Of a stretch of DNA of 64,000 nt, positions 38,641-47,606 are shown one piece after another. The stretch covers positions 1-64,000 of the forward strand of contig JBLNCP010000022.1 of NCBI GenBank assembly GCA_050260775.1. The letters run 5' to 3'. The notes beneath the pieces are model-generated. The model made no database searches. It was not told the origin of the DNA and saw only the letters and a program-made list of their open reading frames with translations. The translations under genes and the position numbers were made by a program. The DNA comes from CALABS01 sp050260775. Its GTDB lineage: Bacteria > Pseudomonadota > Alphaproteobacteria > Rhodospirillales > Magnetospirillaceae. Numbering within the stretch: the first letter of the stretch is position 1; each line of letters begins with the position of its first letter.

Positions 38641-38961
38641 ATGCCCCGGGCCCTTTCCCGGCGAGCCCTTTTCCTGGGCCGCCAGCAGCCGTCCGAACCG
38701 TCAGCCCCGCAGCGTCGCGAACGTCATGTTGCGGAGGTGGCGGCTTCCTGTCTGGCCGTCAACGGGGTCACCTGCAGCGTCTGCGCCGATCCGTGCGAAC
38801 CGCGCGCATTGCGCGTCCGTCCGCTGGTCGGCGGCCGCGCCCTTCCCGTCATCGATGCCGCCAGCTGCACCGGCTGCGGCGATTGCCTCACCGTCTGTCC
38901 GGTGGGGGCGCTGGCCCTGGTGCCCGTGCCGCCCGCCGCGGAGGAAGCCGCATGCGCCTGA
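38641..38961 (+). CDS. napF: Short NapF-like ferredoxin
   Basis: A 106-residue iron-sulfur protein with room for two 4Fe-4S clusters. Relative to E. coli NapF (about 164 residues), it keeps the N-terminal SRRALFLGR-like start and the C-terminal cysteine groups. The latter are CLAVNGVTCSVCADPCEP and SCTGCGDCLTVCPVGAL. The region holding the first two clusters is absent. NapF acts in the cytoplasm and is thought to help mature NapA. Two adjacent ATGs are possible starts; the second has better spacing from GAGG. Its end overlaps napD by 10 bases. It is the first gene of the nap operon. Confidence 0.88.
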   Translation: MPRALSRRALFLGRQQPSEPSAPQRRERHVAEVAASCLAVNGVTCSVCADPCEPRALRVRPLVGGRALPVIDAASCTGCGDCLTVCPVGALALVPVPPAAEEAACA

Positions 38962-39260
38962 ATAATTTCGTCGCCGTGGAAAAGCAGCGCCCGCACGAGG
39001 AGGTCGAGAATCTCTGCGGCGTCCTGGTGCACGTCCGTCCCGACGACCGCGAGCAGATCCGCGCCAAGCTCGAAGAATTGCCGGGGGTCGAGGTTCATCT
39101 CGCCACCGACGACGGCCGCATGGTCGTCACCGTCGAGGACGCCGAGGGCCAGTGGGCCGGCGCCACGATTTCACGTTTCAATGAGATCAAGGGGGTGCTG
39201 AACGTCGCCCTCGTCTACCACCATTTTGATACTGAGCTGGAAGGGGAGACCGTTTCATGA
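38952..39260 (+). CDS. napD: NapA-specific chaperone NapD
   Basis: A 102-residue NapD, the cytoplasmic chaperone that binds the Tat signal peptide of NapA. The ferredoxin-like fold is visible as CGVLVHVRPDDREQIRAKLEELPGVEVH and MVVTVEDAEG, with the typical length. It overlaps napF at its start and napA at its end (ATGA overlap), so the three are translationally coupled. Confidence 0.95.
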   Translation: MRLNNFVAVEKQRPHEEVENLCGVLVHVRPDDREQIRAKLEELPGVEVHLATDDGRMVVTVEDAEGQWAGATISRFNEIKGVLNVALVYHHFDTELEGETVS

Positions 39261-41758
39261 GCCTCACCAGGCGCGACTTCATCAAGGCCAACGCCGTCGC
39301 CGCCACGGCGGCGGCAGCCGGCATCGCGGTTCCCGCGGCGGCCCAGCCCGCCAAGGCGAACATCCGCTGGGACAAGGGCGTGTGCCGCTTCTGCGGCACC
39401 GGCTGCGGCGTGCTGGTGGGCGTGCAGGACGGCCGGGTGGTTGCCACCCAGGGCGATCCCGATGCACCGGTCAACCGCGGCCTCAACTGCATCAAGGGCT
39501 ACTTCCTGTCCAAGATCATGTACGGCGCGGACCGCCTGACCAAGCCGCTGCTGCGCATGAAGAACGGCAAGTTCGACAAGAACGGCGAGTTCACGCCGAT
39601 CTCGTGGGACCAGGCCTTCGACATCATGGCCGAGAAGTGGAAGGAGCAGCTGAAGAAGCCCGACGGCGTCACCCGCATCGGCATGTTCGGCTCGGGCCAG
39701 TGGACCATCTGGGAAGGCTACGCCGCCTCGAAGCTCTACAAGGCCGGCTTCCGCTCCAACAACCTCGACCCCAACGCCCGCCACTGCATGGCCTCGGCGG
39801 TGACCGGCTTCATGCGCACCTTCGGCATCGACGAGCCGATGGGCTGCTATGACGACATCGAGCAGGCCGACGCGTTCGTGCTGTGGGGCTCGAACATGGC
39901 GGAGATGCACCCGATCCTGTGGTCGCGCATCACCGACCGCCGCCTGACCCACGAGGGCTGCAAGGTCGCCGTGCTGTCGACCTACGAGCATAAGTCGTTC
40001 GACCTTGCCGACAACGGGATGGTGTTCACGCCGCAGACCGACCTCGCCATCCTCAACTTCATCTGCAACTACATCATCCAGAACGGGGCGGTGAACAAGG
40101 AGTTCATCGAGAAGGCGGTGGCGTTCAAGAAGGGCGTGGCCGACATCGGCTACGGCCTGCGCCCCAACCACCCGCTGGAGCAGGCGGCCGGCAACAACGG
40201 CTACGGCGAGGGCAAGGGCGACCCCAACAAGGTCGATGCCTTCACCTTCGACGAGTTCAAGGCCTTCGTGTCCGAGTACACCGTCGAGAAGGTGTCCAAG
40301 CTGTCCGGCGTTCCCGCCGAGAAGCTGATCGAGCTGGCCAAGCTGTACGCCGATCCCAAGCGCAAGGTCGTGTCGTTCTGGACCATGGGCTTCAACCAGC
40401 ACACGCGCGGCACGTGGGTCAATAACATGATCTACAACGTGCACCTGCTGGTGGGGAAGATCTCCGAGCCGGGCTGCGGCCCGTTCTCGCTGACCGGCCA
40501 GCCGTCGGCCTGCGGCACCGCCCGCGAGGTCGGCACCTTCGCCCATCGCCTGCCCGCCGACATGGTGGTGATGAACGAGAAGCACCGCGAGATCACCGAG
40601 GGGATCTGGAAGCTGCCGCCCGGCACGCTCAATCCCAAGGTCGGCTATCACGCCGTGCTGCAGCACCGCATGCTCAAGGACGGCAAGCTCAACGCCTACT
40701 GGGTGATGTGCACCAACAACATGCAGACCGCGCCCAACATGAACGAGGAGGGGTATCCGGGCTACCGCAACCCCGATGCGTTCGTGGTCGTGTCGGATCC
40801 CTATCCGACCGTCACCGCGCTGTCCGCCGACCTGATCCTGCCCACCGCCATGTGGATGGAGAAGGAGGGTGCCTACGGCAACGCCGAGCGCCGCACCCAG
40901 TTCTGGCGCCAGCAGGTCAAGGCCCCGGGCGAGGCCCGTTCGGACCTGTGGCAGCTGATGGAGTTCTCCAAGCGCTTCAAGATGGAGGAGGTGTGGCCGG
41001 CCGAGCTGCTGGACAAGGCGCCGCAGTACAAGGGCAAGACCCTGTTCGACGTGCTCTACGCCAACGGCACCGTCAACAAGTTCCCGGTGACCGACATGTA
41101 TGCCGGTTTCGAGAACGACGAGAGCAAGGCCTTCGGCTTCTACGCCCAGAAGGGCCTGTTCGAGGAATACGCCGCCTTCGGCCGCGGTCACGGCCATGAC
41201 CTCGCGCCGTTCGACCTCTACCACAAGGCCCGCGGCCTGCGCTGGCCGGTGGTCGACGGCAAGGAGACCCTGTGGCGCTTCCGCGAGGGCTACGATCCCT
41301 ACGTGAAGGCCGGCGAGGGCGTGAAGTTCTACGGCAAGCCCGACGGCAAGGCGTGGATCATCGCGTTGCCCTACCAGGATCCGCCGGAGAAGCCGGACGC
41401 CGAGTACGATTTGTGGCTGTGCACCGGCCGCGTGCTCGAGCACTGGCACTCGGGCTCCATGACCCAGCGCGTGCCGGAACTGCACAAGGCGGTTCCCAAT
41501 GCGGTGTGCTTCATGAATCCCAACGACGCCAAGAAGAAGGGCCTGAGGAACGGCGACGTGGTCAAGGTCAAGAGCCGCCGCGGCGAAATCCAGCTGCGTC
41601 TCGACACCCGCGGCCGCAATAAGCCGCCGGAGGGCCTGATCTTCGTGCCGTTCTTCGACGAAACCATCCTGGTCAACAAGCTCACCCTGGACGCCACTTG
41701 CCCGATCTCGAAGGAGACGGACTTCAAGAAGTGCGCGGTCAAGGTGGAGAAGGCCTGA
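39257..41758 (+). CDS. napA: Periplasmic nitrate reductase catalytic subunit
   Basis: An 833-residue molybdoenzyme that reduces nitrate to nitrite in the periplasm. The Tat signal is SLTRRDFIKANAVAATAAAA with cleavage near AAA-QPAK. The 4Fe-4S cluster ligands are Cys43, Cys46, Cys50 and Cys78 (CRFCGTGCGVLVG, GLNCIKGYF). The molybdenum-ligand cysteine lies in the NARHCMASAV segment around residue 176-183. The bis-MGD-binding motifs typical of NapA follow, including TMGFNQHTRGTWVNN and LTGQPSACGTAREVGTFAHRLPADMVV. Length is normal. It receives electrons from NapB/NapC and NapGH, all encoded downstream in the same operon. Confidence 0.98.
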   Translation: MSLTRRDFIKANAVAATAAAAGIAVPAAAQPAKANIRWDKGVCRFCGTGCGVLVGVQDGRVVATQGDPDAPVNRGLNCIKGYFLSKIMYGADRLTKPLLRMKNGKFDKNGEFTPISWDQAFDIMAEKWKEQLKKPDGVTRIGMFGSGQWTIWEGYAASKLYKAGFRSNNLDPNARHCMASAVTGFMRTFGIDEPMGCYDDIEQADAFVLWGSNMAEMHPILWSRITDRRLTHEGCKVAVLSTYEHKSFDLADNGMVFTPQTDLAILNFICNYIIQNGAVNKEFIEKAVAFKKGVADIGYGLRPNHPLEQAAGNNGYGEGKGDPNKVDAFTFDEFKAFVSEYTVEKVSKLSGVPAEKLIELAKLYADPKRKVVSFWTMGFNQHTRGTWVNNMIYNVHLLVGKISEPGCGPFSLTGQPSACGTAREVGTFAHRLPADMVVMNEKHREITEGIWKLPPGTLNPKVGYHAVLQHRMLKDGKLNAYWVMCTNNMQTAPNMNEEGYPGYRNPDAFVVVSDPYPTVTALSADLILPTAMWMEKEGAYGNAERRTQFWRQQVKAPGEARSDLWQLMEFSKRFKMEEVWPAELLDKAPQYKGKTLFDVLYANGTVNKFPVTDMYAGFENDESKAFGFYAQKGLFEEYAAFGRGHGHDLAPFDLYHKARGLRWPVVDGKETLWRFREGYDPYVKAGEGVKFYGKPDGKAWIIALPYQDPPEKPDAEYDLWLCTGRVLEHWHSGSMTQRVPELHKAVPNAVCFMNPNDAKKKGLRNGDVVKVKSRRGEIQLRLDTRGRNKPPEGLIFVPFFDETILVNKLTLDATCPISKETDFKKCAVKVEKA

Positions 41759-41824
41759 CGAGAGGACAAGGGGGGCCGCCGCGATTGAGGACCCACGCGG
41801 CGGTCCAACCCCCGGAGGCGCGGA

Positions 41825-42625
41825 ATGGCAGGGACCAGGGACAACGGTGCGGCGGTGACACGGCGGGGATTCCTCGCCGGCGGCGTGCGCGCGGCGTGCG
41901 GGGCGGGCTTGCTCGCCATGCTCGTCGCCGTGCCCGCGCGTCGTCGCGCCGAGGCCGTGGCGCTTCGTCCTCCGGGGGCTCTCGCCGAAACCGATTTCCT
42001 GTCGGCCTGCGTGCGGTGCGGCCTGTGCGTCCGCGATTGCCCGTACGACACGCTGAAGCTGTCCGAGGCCGGCGACGGGCCGGCGCTGGGCACACCCTAC
42101 TACCGCGCCCGCCAGGTGCCGTGCGAGATGTGCGAGGACATCCCGTGCGTGGCCGCCTGTCCCACCGGGGCGCTCGACAAGAAGCTCACCGACATCACCG
42201 AATCCCGCATGGGCACGGCCGTGCTGGTCGGCCATGAGACCTGCCTCAACTACCTGGGCCTGCGGTGCGACGTCTGCTACCGCGTCTGCCCGATGATCGA
42301 CAAGGCGATCACGCTGGAGCGCCACCACAACGAGCGCACCGGCAAGCACGCCATGTTCATTCCGACCGTCCACTCCGACAAGTGCACCGGCTGCGGCAAG
42401 TGCGAGAAGGGCTGCGTGCTCGACGAGGCCGCCATCAAGGTGCTGCCGCACGCGCTGGCGGTGGGCGAGCTCGGCAAGCACTACCGCCTGGGCTGGAAGG
42501 AAAAGGAAAAGGCCGGCAAGGCGCTGATCGACGACATCATCGATCTGCCCGACCGCGTCCCCGAACCGCCGGCCCCCGGGCCGCAGCGCCTGCCCAACGG
42601 CGGCTTCAAGGAGTTCCGGCCATGA
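41825..42625 (+). CDS. napG: Periplasmic ferredoxin-type quinol dehydrogenase subunit NapG
   Basis: A 266-residue iron-sulfur protein with a Tat signal (VTRRGFLAGGVRAACGAGLLA). Four 4Fe-4S cysteine groups follow: CVRCGLCVRDCPY, CEMCEDIPCVAACP, CLNYLGLRCDVCYRVCP and CTGCGKCEKGC. With NapH it forms a membrane-attached quinol oxidase that feeds NapB/NapA. Its stop overlaps the napH start (ATGA), so the two are co-translated. Confidence 0.95.
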   Translation: MAGTRDNGAAVTRRGFLAGGVRAACGAGLLAMLVAVPARRRAEAVALRPPGALAETDFLSACVRCGLCVRDCPYDTLKLSEAGDGPALGTPYYRARQVPCEMCEDIPCVAACPTGALDKKLTDITESRMGTAVLVGHETCLNYLGLRCDVCYRVCPMIDKAITLERHHNERTGKHAMFIPTVHSDKCTGCGKCEKGCVLDEAAIKVLPHALAVGELGKHYRLGWKEKEKAGKALIDDIIDLPDRVPEPPAPGPQRLPNGGFKEFRP

Positions 42626-43563
42626 GCGCCGCCTCGCTGCATCCCGGCGCGGCCGCCGTGGCGGCCCGGGGCTGGCTTGCCGCCCACAAGTGGCTGCTGG
42701 CGCGTCGCGCCGCGCAACTCGGCTTCCTCGCCCTGTTCCTGACCGGTCCGTTGCTGGGGGTCTGGATCACCAAGGGCACGCTGTCGGCCAGCCTGACCCT
42801 GCGCGTCCTTCCGCTTACCGACCCGCTGATGGCGCTGCAGGCGCTGCTCGCCGGCCACGTCATGGGCCTGTCGGCGCTGGTCGGCGCCGGCATCGTGCTG
42901 GCGGCCTACGCGGTGCTGGGCGGCCGGACCTACTGCTCGTTCGTCTGCCCCATCAACATCGTCGCCGATGCGGCGGCCTGGCTGCGGCGGAGGCTCGGGA
43001 TCAAGGAGAGCATCGCGCTCGACCGCCGGCTGCGCTACTGGCTGCTGGGCGGGGTTCTGGTGGCGTCCGCCGCCACCGGCACCATCGCCTGGGAATTCGT
43101 CAATCCGGTCACCATGCTGCACCGCGGCCTGGTCTACGGCACCCTGTGGACCGGCGGCGCCGCCATGGCGGTGACGGTGGCGGTGTTCCTGTTCGACCTC
43201 GGCGTCGCGTCGCATGGCTGGTGCGGGCATCTTTGCCCGGTGGGCGCCTTCTACGGCCTGTTGGGGACGCGCAGCCTGGTGCGGGTGGCCGCGCGCCGCC
43301 GCGACGCCTGCGACAATTGCATGGATTGCTTCACCGTCTGCCCCGAACGCCAGGTCATCGCGCCCGCCCTGCGCGGCCGGGACAAGGGGGTCGGGCCGGT
43401 GATCCTGTCGCGCGACTGCACCAATTGCGGCCGCTGCATCGACGTGTGTGCCAAGGACGTATTCCGTTTCGGCACCCGTTTCGCCAACGGACCGGGCGAT
43501 GTCGAGCCCGTGACCGTCGAGCCGAAGCGGGAGCCGCAATCTCCAATCGCGCGGGCCGGATGA
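42622..43563 (+). CDS. napH: Membrane quinol dehydrogenase subunit NapH
   Basis: A 313-residue membrane protein with four predicted helices (about 30-50, 82-105, 140-160, 180-200). It has the NapH cysteine motif YCSFVCPIN and a second motif WCGHLCPVGAFYG at cytoplasmic loops. Two C-terminal 4Fe-4S groups are CDNCMDCFTVCPERQVI and CTNCGRCIDVCAKDVF. It passes electrons from quinol to NapG. The start overlaps the end of napG. Confidence 0.95.
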   Translation: MSAASLHPGAAAVAARGWLAAHKWLLARRAAQLGFLALFLTGPLLGVWITKGTLSASLTLRVLPLTDPLMALQALLAGHVMGLSALVGAGIVLAAYAVLGGRTYCSFVCPINIVADAAAWLRRRLGIKESIALDRRLRYWLLGGVLVASAATGTIAWEFVNPVTMLHRGLVYGTLWTGGAAMAVTVAVFLFDLGVASHGWCGHLCPVGAFYGLLGTRSLVRVAARRRDACDNCMDCFTVCPERQVIAPALRGRDKGVGPVILSRDCTNCGRCIDVCAKDVFRFGTRFANGPGDVEPVTVEPKREPQSPIARAG

Positions 43564-43607
43564 TGCCCGCGCCGCTGACATCGAGTTCTGGAAGGGGAGT
43601 GACCGCT

Positions 43608-44045
43608 GTGAAGACCAAGATCATGGCAATCGCCGTCACCTTTTGCCTGGCCCTGGGTCTGGGTCTGGGCGCCGTGGCCGGCGAGGTAAAGGGGCTGCGC
43701 GAAACGGCCCCCAACGTGGCGGACAAGGCGCCTGAGCTCTACCGCGTGCAGGAGGGCGTCCGCCACGAGCGCGCCTATCGCCAGCAGCCGCCGCTGGTGC
43801 CGCACCAGGTCGAGAAGTACGAGATCGACGTCAAGGTCAACCAGTGCCTGCGCTGCCACGAGTGGCCGTATGCCGACCAGGAGCGGGCGCCCAAGATCTC
43901 CGACTTCCACTACATGGACCGTAACGGCGTGCGCCAGGACGTGGTGAGCGGCAACCGCTACTTCTGCACCCAGTGCCACGTGCCGCAGGTCGACGCCAAG
44001 CCGCTGGTGGAGAACAAATTCCAGCCGGCCACCACCGGCCGCTGA
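43608..44045 (+). CDS. napB: Diheme cytochrome c subunit of periplasmic nitrate reductase
   Basis: A 145-residue NapB with a Sec signal peptide (IMAIAVTFCLALGLGLGAVAG) and two heme-attachment motifs, CLRCH and CTQCH. Histidine-rich segments provide axial ligands (PPLVPHQVEKYEI, DFHYMDRNG). The GTG start is favoured because AAGGGGAG lies eight bases upstream; earlier in-frame ATGs overlapping the napH stop would bury the signal peptide. It forms the electron-accepting partner of NapA in the periplasm. Confidence 0.94.
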   Translation: MKTKIMAIAVTFCLALGLGLGAVAGEVKGLRETAPNVADKAPELYRVQEGVRHERAYRQQPPLVPHQVEKYEIDVKVNQCLRCHEWPYADQERAPKISDFHYMDRNGVRQDVVSGNRYFCTQCHVPQVDAKPLVENKFQPATTGR

Positions 44046-44061
44046 CGGAAAGGATCGGGCC

Positions 44062-44706
44062 ATGAAGATCGAACGACCGAGCGGGGGGCAGGGACTCCTG
44101 CGCCAAGCCCTGACGCTGCTCAGCCGGCCGACCGCCCGCTGGTCCCTGGGAGCCATCCTGGTGGTCGGCTTCGTCACCGGCATCGTGTTCTGGGGCGGCT
44201 TCAACTGGGCGATGGAGATGACCAACAACGAGACGTTCTGCGTCACCTGCCACGAGATGCGCAACAACGTCTACGCCGAGTACCGGGGCACCATCCACGA
44301 CGCCAATCGCTCCGGCGTGCGGGCCACCTGTCCGGACTGCCACGTGCCCAAGGACTGGGTGCACAAGATCAAGCGCAAGGTGCAGGCGTCGAACGAGGTC
44401 CTGCACAAGATCCTCGGCTCGGTCGACACCCGCGAGAAGTTCGAGGCCAAGCGCATCCAACTGGCCACCAACGTGTGGACCACGATGAAGGAGACGGACT
44501 CGCGCGAGTGCCGCAACTGCCACAACTTCGCGTCCTTCGACCTCACCCGTCAGGCCAAGCGGGCGCGTGACCGCCATGCCGAGGCGGCCGACCAGGGCAA
44601 GACCTGCATCGACTGCCACAAGGGCATCGCCCACAAGCTGCCCGAAGGTGCCTACGAGGCCGAAAAGAAGCTCAACGAGAAGTGGGACGCCGCCCACGGC
44701 AAGTGA
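44062..44706 (+). CDS. napC: Tetraheme cytochrome c quinol dehydrogenase NapC
   Basis: A 214-residue NapC/NirT-family protein. One N-terminal membrane anchor lies at about residues 30-48. Four CxxCH heme motifs follow: CVTCH, CPDCH, CRNCH and CIDCH. FCVTCHEMRNNVYAEYRGTIH is characteristic of NapC. It oxidises membrane quinol and reduces NapB. It is the last gene of the nap operon and is followed by a strong terminator. Having both NapGH and NapC gives two possible electron routes into NapAB. Confidence 0.97.
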   Translation: MKIERPSGGQGLLRQALTLLSRPTARWSLGAILVVGFVTGIVFWGGFNWAMEMTNNETFCVTCHEMRNNVYAEYRGTIHDANRSGVRATCPDCHVPKDWVHKIKRKVQASNEVLHKILGSVDTREKFEAKRIQLATNVWTTMKETDSRECRNCHNFASFDLTRQAKRARDRHAEAADQGKTCIDCHKGIAHKLPEGAYEAEKKLNEKWDAAHGK

Positions 44707-44731
44707 TCTTCCCACCGCAACGGCGACATGG

Positions 44732-44762
44732 GGGCCCTCCGGCAACGGAGGGCCCTTTTTCT
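44732..44762 (+). terminator. Intrinsic terminator of the nap operon
   Basis: A perfect 10-base stem (GGGCCCTCCG / CGGAGGGCCC) with loop GCAA is followed by TTTTTCTT. It starts 25 bases after the napC stop codon. Confidence 0.95.
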
Positions 44763-44869
44763 TGGCAAATCCCCCCCGTTCGCGTGGCGGCCTAAAGGAC
44801 TAGGCATGGGCGGACGAGGGGGCTATTTTCACAGGCAACGATTCACCTCCCTAGCCGAAGGTCCCAGAC

Positions 44870-46723
44870 ATGCCGGAATACCGCTCCCGTACCTCCACCC
44901 ACGGCCGCAACATGGCCGGCGCCCGCGGTCTGTGGCGCGCGACGGGCATGACGGACGCGGATTTCGGCAAGCCGATCATCGCGATCGCCAATTCCTTCAC
45001 CCAGTTCGTGCCCGGCCATGTCCACCTCAAGGACATGGGGCAACTGGTGGCGCGCGAGATCGAGAAGTCGGGCGCCGTCGCCAAGGAATTCAACACCATC
45101 GCCATCGATGACGGCATCGCCATGGGCCATGCCGGCATGCTCTATTCGCTGCCCTCGCGCGAGATCATCGCCGATGCGGTCGAGTACATGGTCAACGCCC
45201 ATTGCGCCGACGCGCTGGTGTGCATCTCGAACTGCGACAAGATCACCCCCGGCATGCTGATGGCGAGCCTGCGGCTCAACATCCCCACCATCTTCGTCTC
45301 GGGCGGCCCCATGGAGGCCGGCAAGGTCAACATCCAGGGCGAGACCCATGCCGTCGACCTCATCGACGCCATGATCAAGGCTGCCGACAAGGCCGTCAGC
45401 GACGAGGACGTGGCGGAGTACGAGCGCTCCTCGTGTCCGACCTGCGGCTCGTGCTCGGGCATGTTCACCGCCAATTCCATGAACTGCCTGGCCGAGGCCC
45501 TCGGCCTGGCGCTGCCCGGCAACGGCACCGTCGTCGCCACCCACGCCGACCGCCGCAACATCTTCCTGGAGGCCGGCCGGCGGATCGTCGACATCACCCG
45601 CCGCTACTACGAGCAGGGCGACGAGAGCGTGCTGCCGCGCACCATCGCCAGCTTCCAGGCGTTCGAGAACGCCATGACGCTCGACATCGCCATGGGCGGC
45701 TCCACCAACACCGTGCTGCACCTGCTGGCGGCGGCGCAGGAGGCCGGGGTGGACTTCACCATGGCCGACATCGACCGCCTCAGCCGCCGCGTGCCCTGCC
45801 TGTGCAAGGTGGCGCCCAACATCGCCGACGTGCACATCGAGGACGTCCACCGTGCCGGCGGCATCATGTCCATCCTCGGCCAGCTGGAGAAGGCCGGCCT
45901 GCTGCATGCCGACTGTCCCACCGTCCATGCGCCCAGCCTCAAGGCGGCCCTCGACAAGTGGGACATCAGCCGCAGCCAGGATCTGTCGGTGCAGGAATTC
46001 TTCAAGGCGGCGCCCGGCGGCGTGCGCACCACGGTAGCCTTCTCTCAGGCCAATCGCTGGAAGGAACTCGACTCCGACCGCGCCAAGGGCGTCATCCGCT
46101 CGGCCGAGCACGCCTTCTCCAAGGACGGCGGCTTGGCGGTGCTGTTCGGCAACATCGCGCTGGACGGCTGCATCGTGAAGACCGCCGGCGTCGACGAGAG
46201 CTGCCTCAAGTTCTCCGGTCCCGCCGTGATCTGCGAGAGCCAGGACGAGGCCGTGGCCAAGATCCTGGGCGGCGGCGTCAAGAAGGGCGACGTGGTCATC
46301 GTCCGCTACGAGGGCCCGAAGGGCGGCCCGGGCATGCAGGAGATGCTCTATCCGACCAGCTACATCAAGTCGATGGGCCTGGGCAAGGACTGCGCCCTGA
46401 TCACCGACGGCCGCTTCTCGGGCGGCACCTCGGGCCTGTCCATCGGCCACGCCTCGCCCGAGGCGGCGGAGGGCGGCGCCATCGGCCTGATCGAGCCCGG
46501 CGACATCATCGACATCGACATCCCCAACCGCAGCATCAGTGTGCGGGTGTCCGACGACGAGCTGGCCAAGCGCCGCGCCGCCATGGAGGCCAAGGGCGCC
46601 AAGGCCTGGAAGCCGGTCGACCGCGAGCGCCCGGTCAGCCAGGCGCTGCGCGCCTATGCCGCCATGACCACCAGCGCCGCCCGCGGCGCCGTGCGGGACG
46701 TGTCCCAGCTCGAACGCCGCTAA
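44870..46723 (+). CDS. ilvD: Dihydroxy-acid dehydratase
   Basis: A 617-residue IlvD that makes the 2-oxo acids of the valine/isoleucine pathway. Cluster-ligating cysteines are at SNCDKITPGM (Cys122) and SCPTCGSCSGMFTANSMNC (about Cys195-198). The conserved N-terminal PIIAIANSFTQFVPGHVHL and the C-terminal DGRFSGGTSGLSIGHASPEAA segments are intact. It should need an Fe-S cluster and Mg2+ and is likely oxygen-sensitive. It begins 108 bases after the nap terminator, so it has its own promoter. Thirteen bases separate its stop from the hemerythrin-REC gene, suggesting possible read-through into that gene. Confidence 0.98.
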   Translation: MPEYRSRTSTHGRNMAGARGLWRATGMTDADFGKPIIAIANSFTQFVPGHVHLKDMGQLVAREIEKSGAVAKEFNTIAIDDGIAMGHAGMLYSLPSREIIADAVEYMVNAHCADALVCISNCDKITPGMLMASLRLNIPTIFVSGGPMEAGKVNIQGETHAVDLIDAMIKAADKAVSDEDVAEYERSSCPTCGSCSGMFTANSMNCLAEALGLALPGNGTVVATHADRRNIFLEAGRRIVDITRRYYEQGDESVLPRTIASFQAFENAMTLDIAMGGSTNTVLHLLAAAQEAGVDFTMADIDRLSRRVPCLCKVAPNIADVHIEDVHRAGGIMSILGQLEKAGLLHADCPTVHAPSLKAALDKWDISRSQDLSVQEFFKAAPGGVRTTVAFSQANRWKELDSDRAKGVIRSAEHAFSKDGGLAVLFGNIALDGCIVKTAGVDESCLKFSGPAVICESQDEAVAKILGGGVKKGDVVIVRYEGPKGGPGMQEMLYPTSYIKSMGLGKDCALITDGRFSGGTSGLSIGHASPEAAEGGAIGLIEPGDIIDIDIPNRSISVRVSDDELAKRRAAMEAKGAKAWKPVDRERPVSQALRAYAAMTTSAARGAVRDVSQLERR

Positions 46724-46736
46724 GGGACGCTCGGCC

Positions 46737-47606
46737 ATGGGGGGGATTGGCTGGAGCGAGCGGATGAGCGTCGGCGTCCCCACCTTGGACGCCGACCACA
46801 AGACTCTGGTCGGGCTGATCAACGATCTGCACCGATCCATCGGCGACCACGAGGAATATGCGACGCTGGGCAGCGTGCTGCAAGCGCTGACCGAGTACGC
46901 CGAGTATCACTTCGCCCGGGAGGAGCGGGTGATGGCGGCCTACCGCTATCCGTCCCTGGGCGCCCACACCGTCATGCACCACAAGCTGGCGCAGCAGGTG
47001 CGGGACCTGAAGGCACGCTACGATGCCGACCGTGAGACGGTGCGGGCGAAGGAATGCCTGGATTTCCTCCATAAATGGCTGATCGAGCACATCTGCTCGG
47101 CCGACATGGATTATCGCGCCTGGGTGCTGGCCGACCCCTCGGGGATCGCTGCGGCGGAAGGGACGACCATCACCGGCGCCAAGCCACGCGAGGGTGGGAT
47201 CGACTGGAAGGCGCTCAGGATCCTCGTCGTCGACGACAACGTGAATTTCTGCAACGTCATGCGGACCATCCTGGGCGGGGTCGGCGTGACCGACGTCCGG
47301 ACGGTCGAGGAGGTCGTCAAGGCCCAGGCCGAACTGGGGGCGGCGCCTCCCGACGTGGTCATCACCGACTGGCATGTCGGCAAGGACAGTGGGCTCGATT
47401 TGGTGCGCTGGATCCGGCGCCATTCCGCCGCCGAGGTGGCGGACCTGCCGGTTCTGGTCCTGTCCGGTCACGAGCGCATCGCCAACCGCGACCTCGCGCT
47501 GGCGGCCGGCTCGGACGAATTCATGGAGAAGCCCATTTCTGCGCGCGGGCTGCTGATCGGTCTGGCCCGCCTGCTGTCGCGGCGGCGGGACGGCGGGAAT
47601 GGCTGA
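46737..47606 (+). CDS. Bacteriohemerythrin fused to response-regulator receiver domain
   Basis: A 289-residue two-domain protein. Residues 1-130 are a bacteriohemerythrin with all seven usual diiron ligands in place: His21, His58, Glu62, His77, His81, His118 and Asp123. Residues about 158-285 are a REC domain with ILVVDDNVNF and the phospho-acceptor in VVITDWHVGKDSG, ending EFMEKPI with the conserved lysine. There is no output domain. It may bind oxygen and modulate, or be modulated by, phosphorylation. Similar fusions occur among the many hemerythrins of Magnetospirillum-like bacteria. It overlaps the next gene by eight bases, a sign of co-translation. Confidence 0.93.
   Translation: MGGIGWSERMSVGVPTLDADHKTLVGLINDLHRSIGDHEEYATLGSVLQALTEYAEYHFAREERVMAAYRYPSLGAHTVMHHKLAQQVRDLKARYDADRETVRAKECLDFLHKWLIEHICSADMDYRAWVLADPSGIAAAEGTTITGAKPREGGIDWKALRILVVDDNVNFCNVMRTILGGVGVTDVRTVEEVVKAQAELGAAPPDVVITDWHVGKDSGLDLVRWIRRHSAAEVADLPVLVLSGHERIANRDLALAAGSDEFMEKPISARGLLIGLARLLSRRRDGGNG

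Noticed and set aside
38625..38951. N-terminal extension of napD into the napF region in the same frame.
   Set aside because: NapD is a normal-length protein from the ATG at 38952; the upstream part is the napF gene read in another frame.
39215..42481. Long minus-strand frame opposite napA-napG.
   Set aside because: Same antisense artefact; the plus-strand genes are unmistakable.
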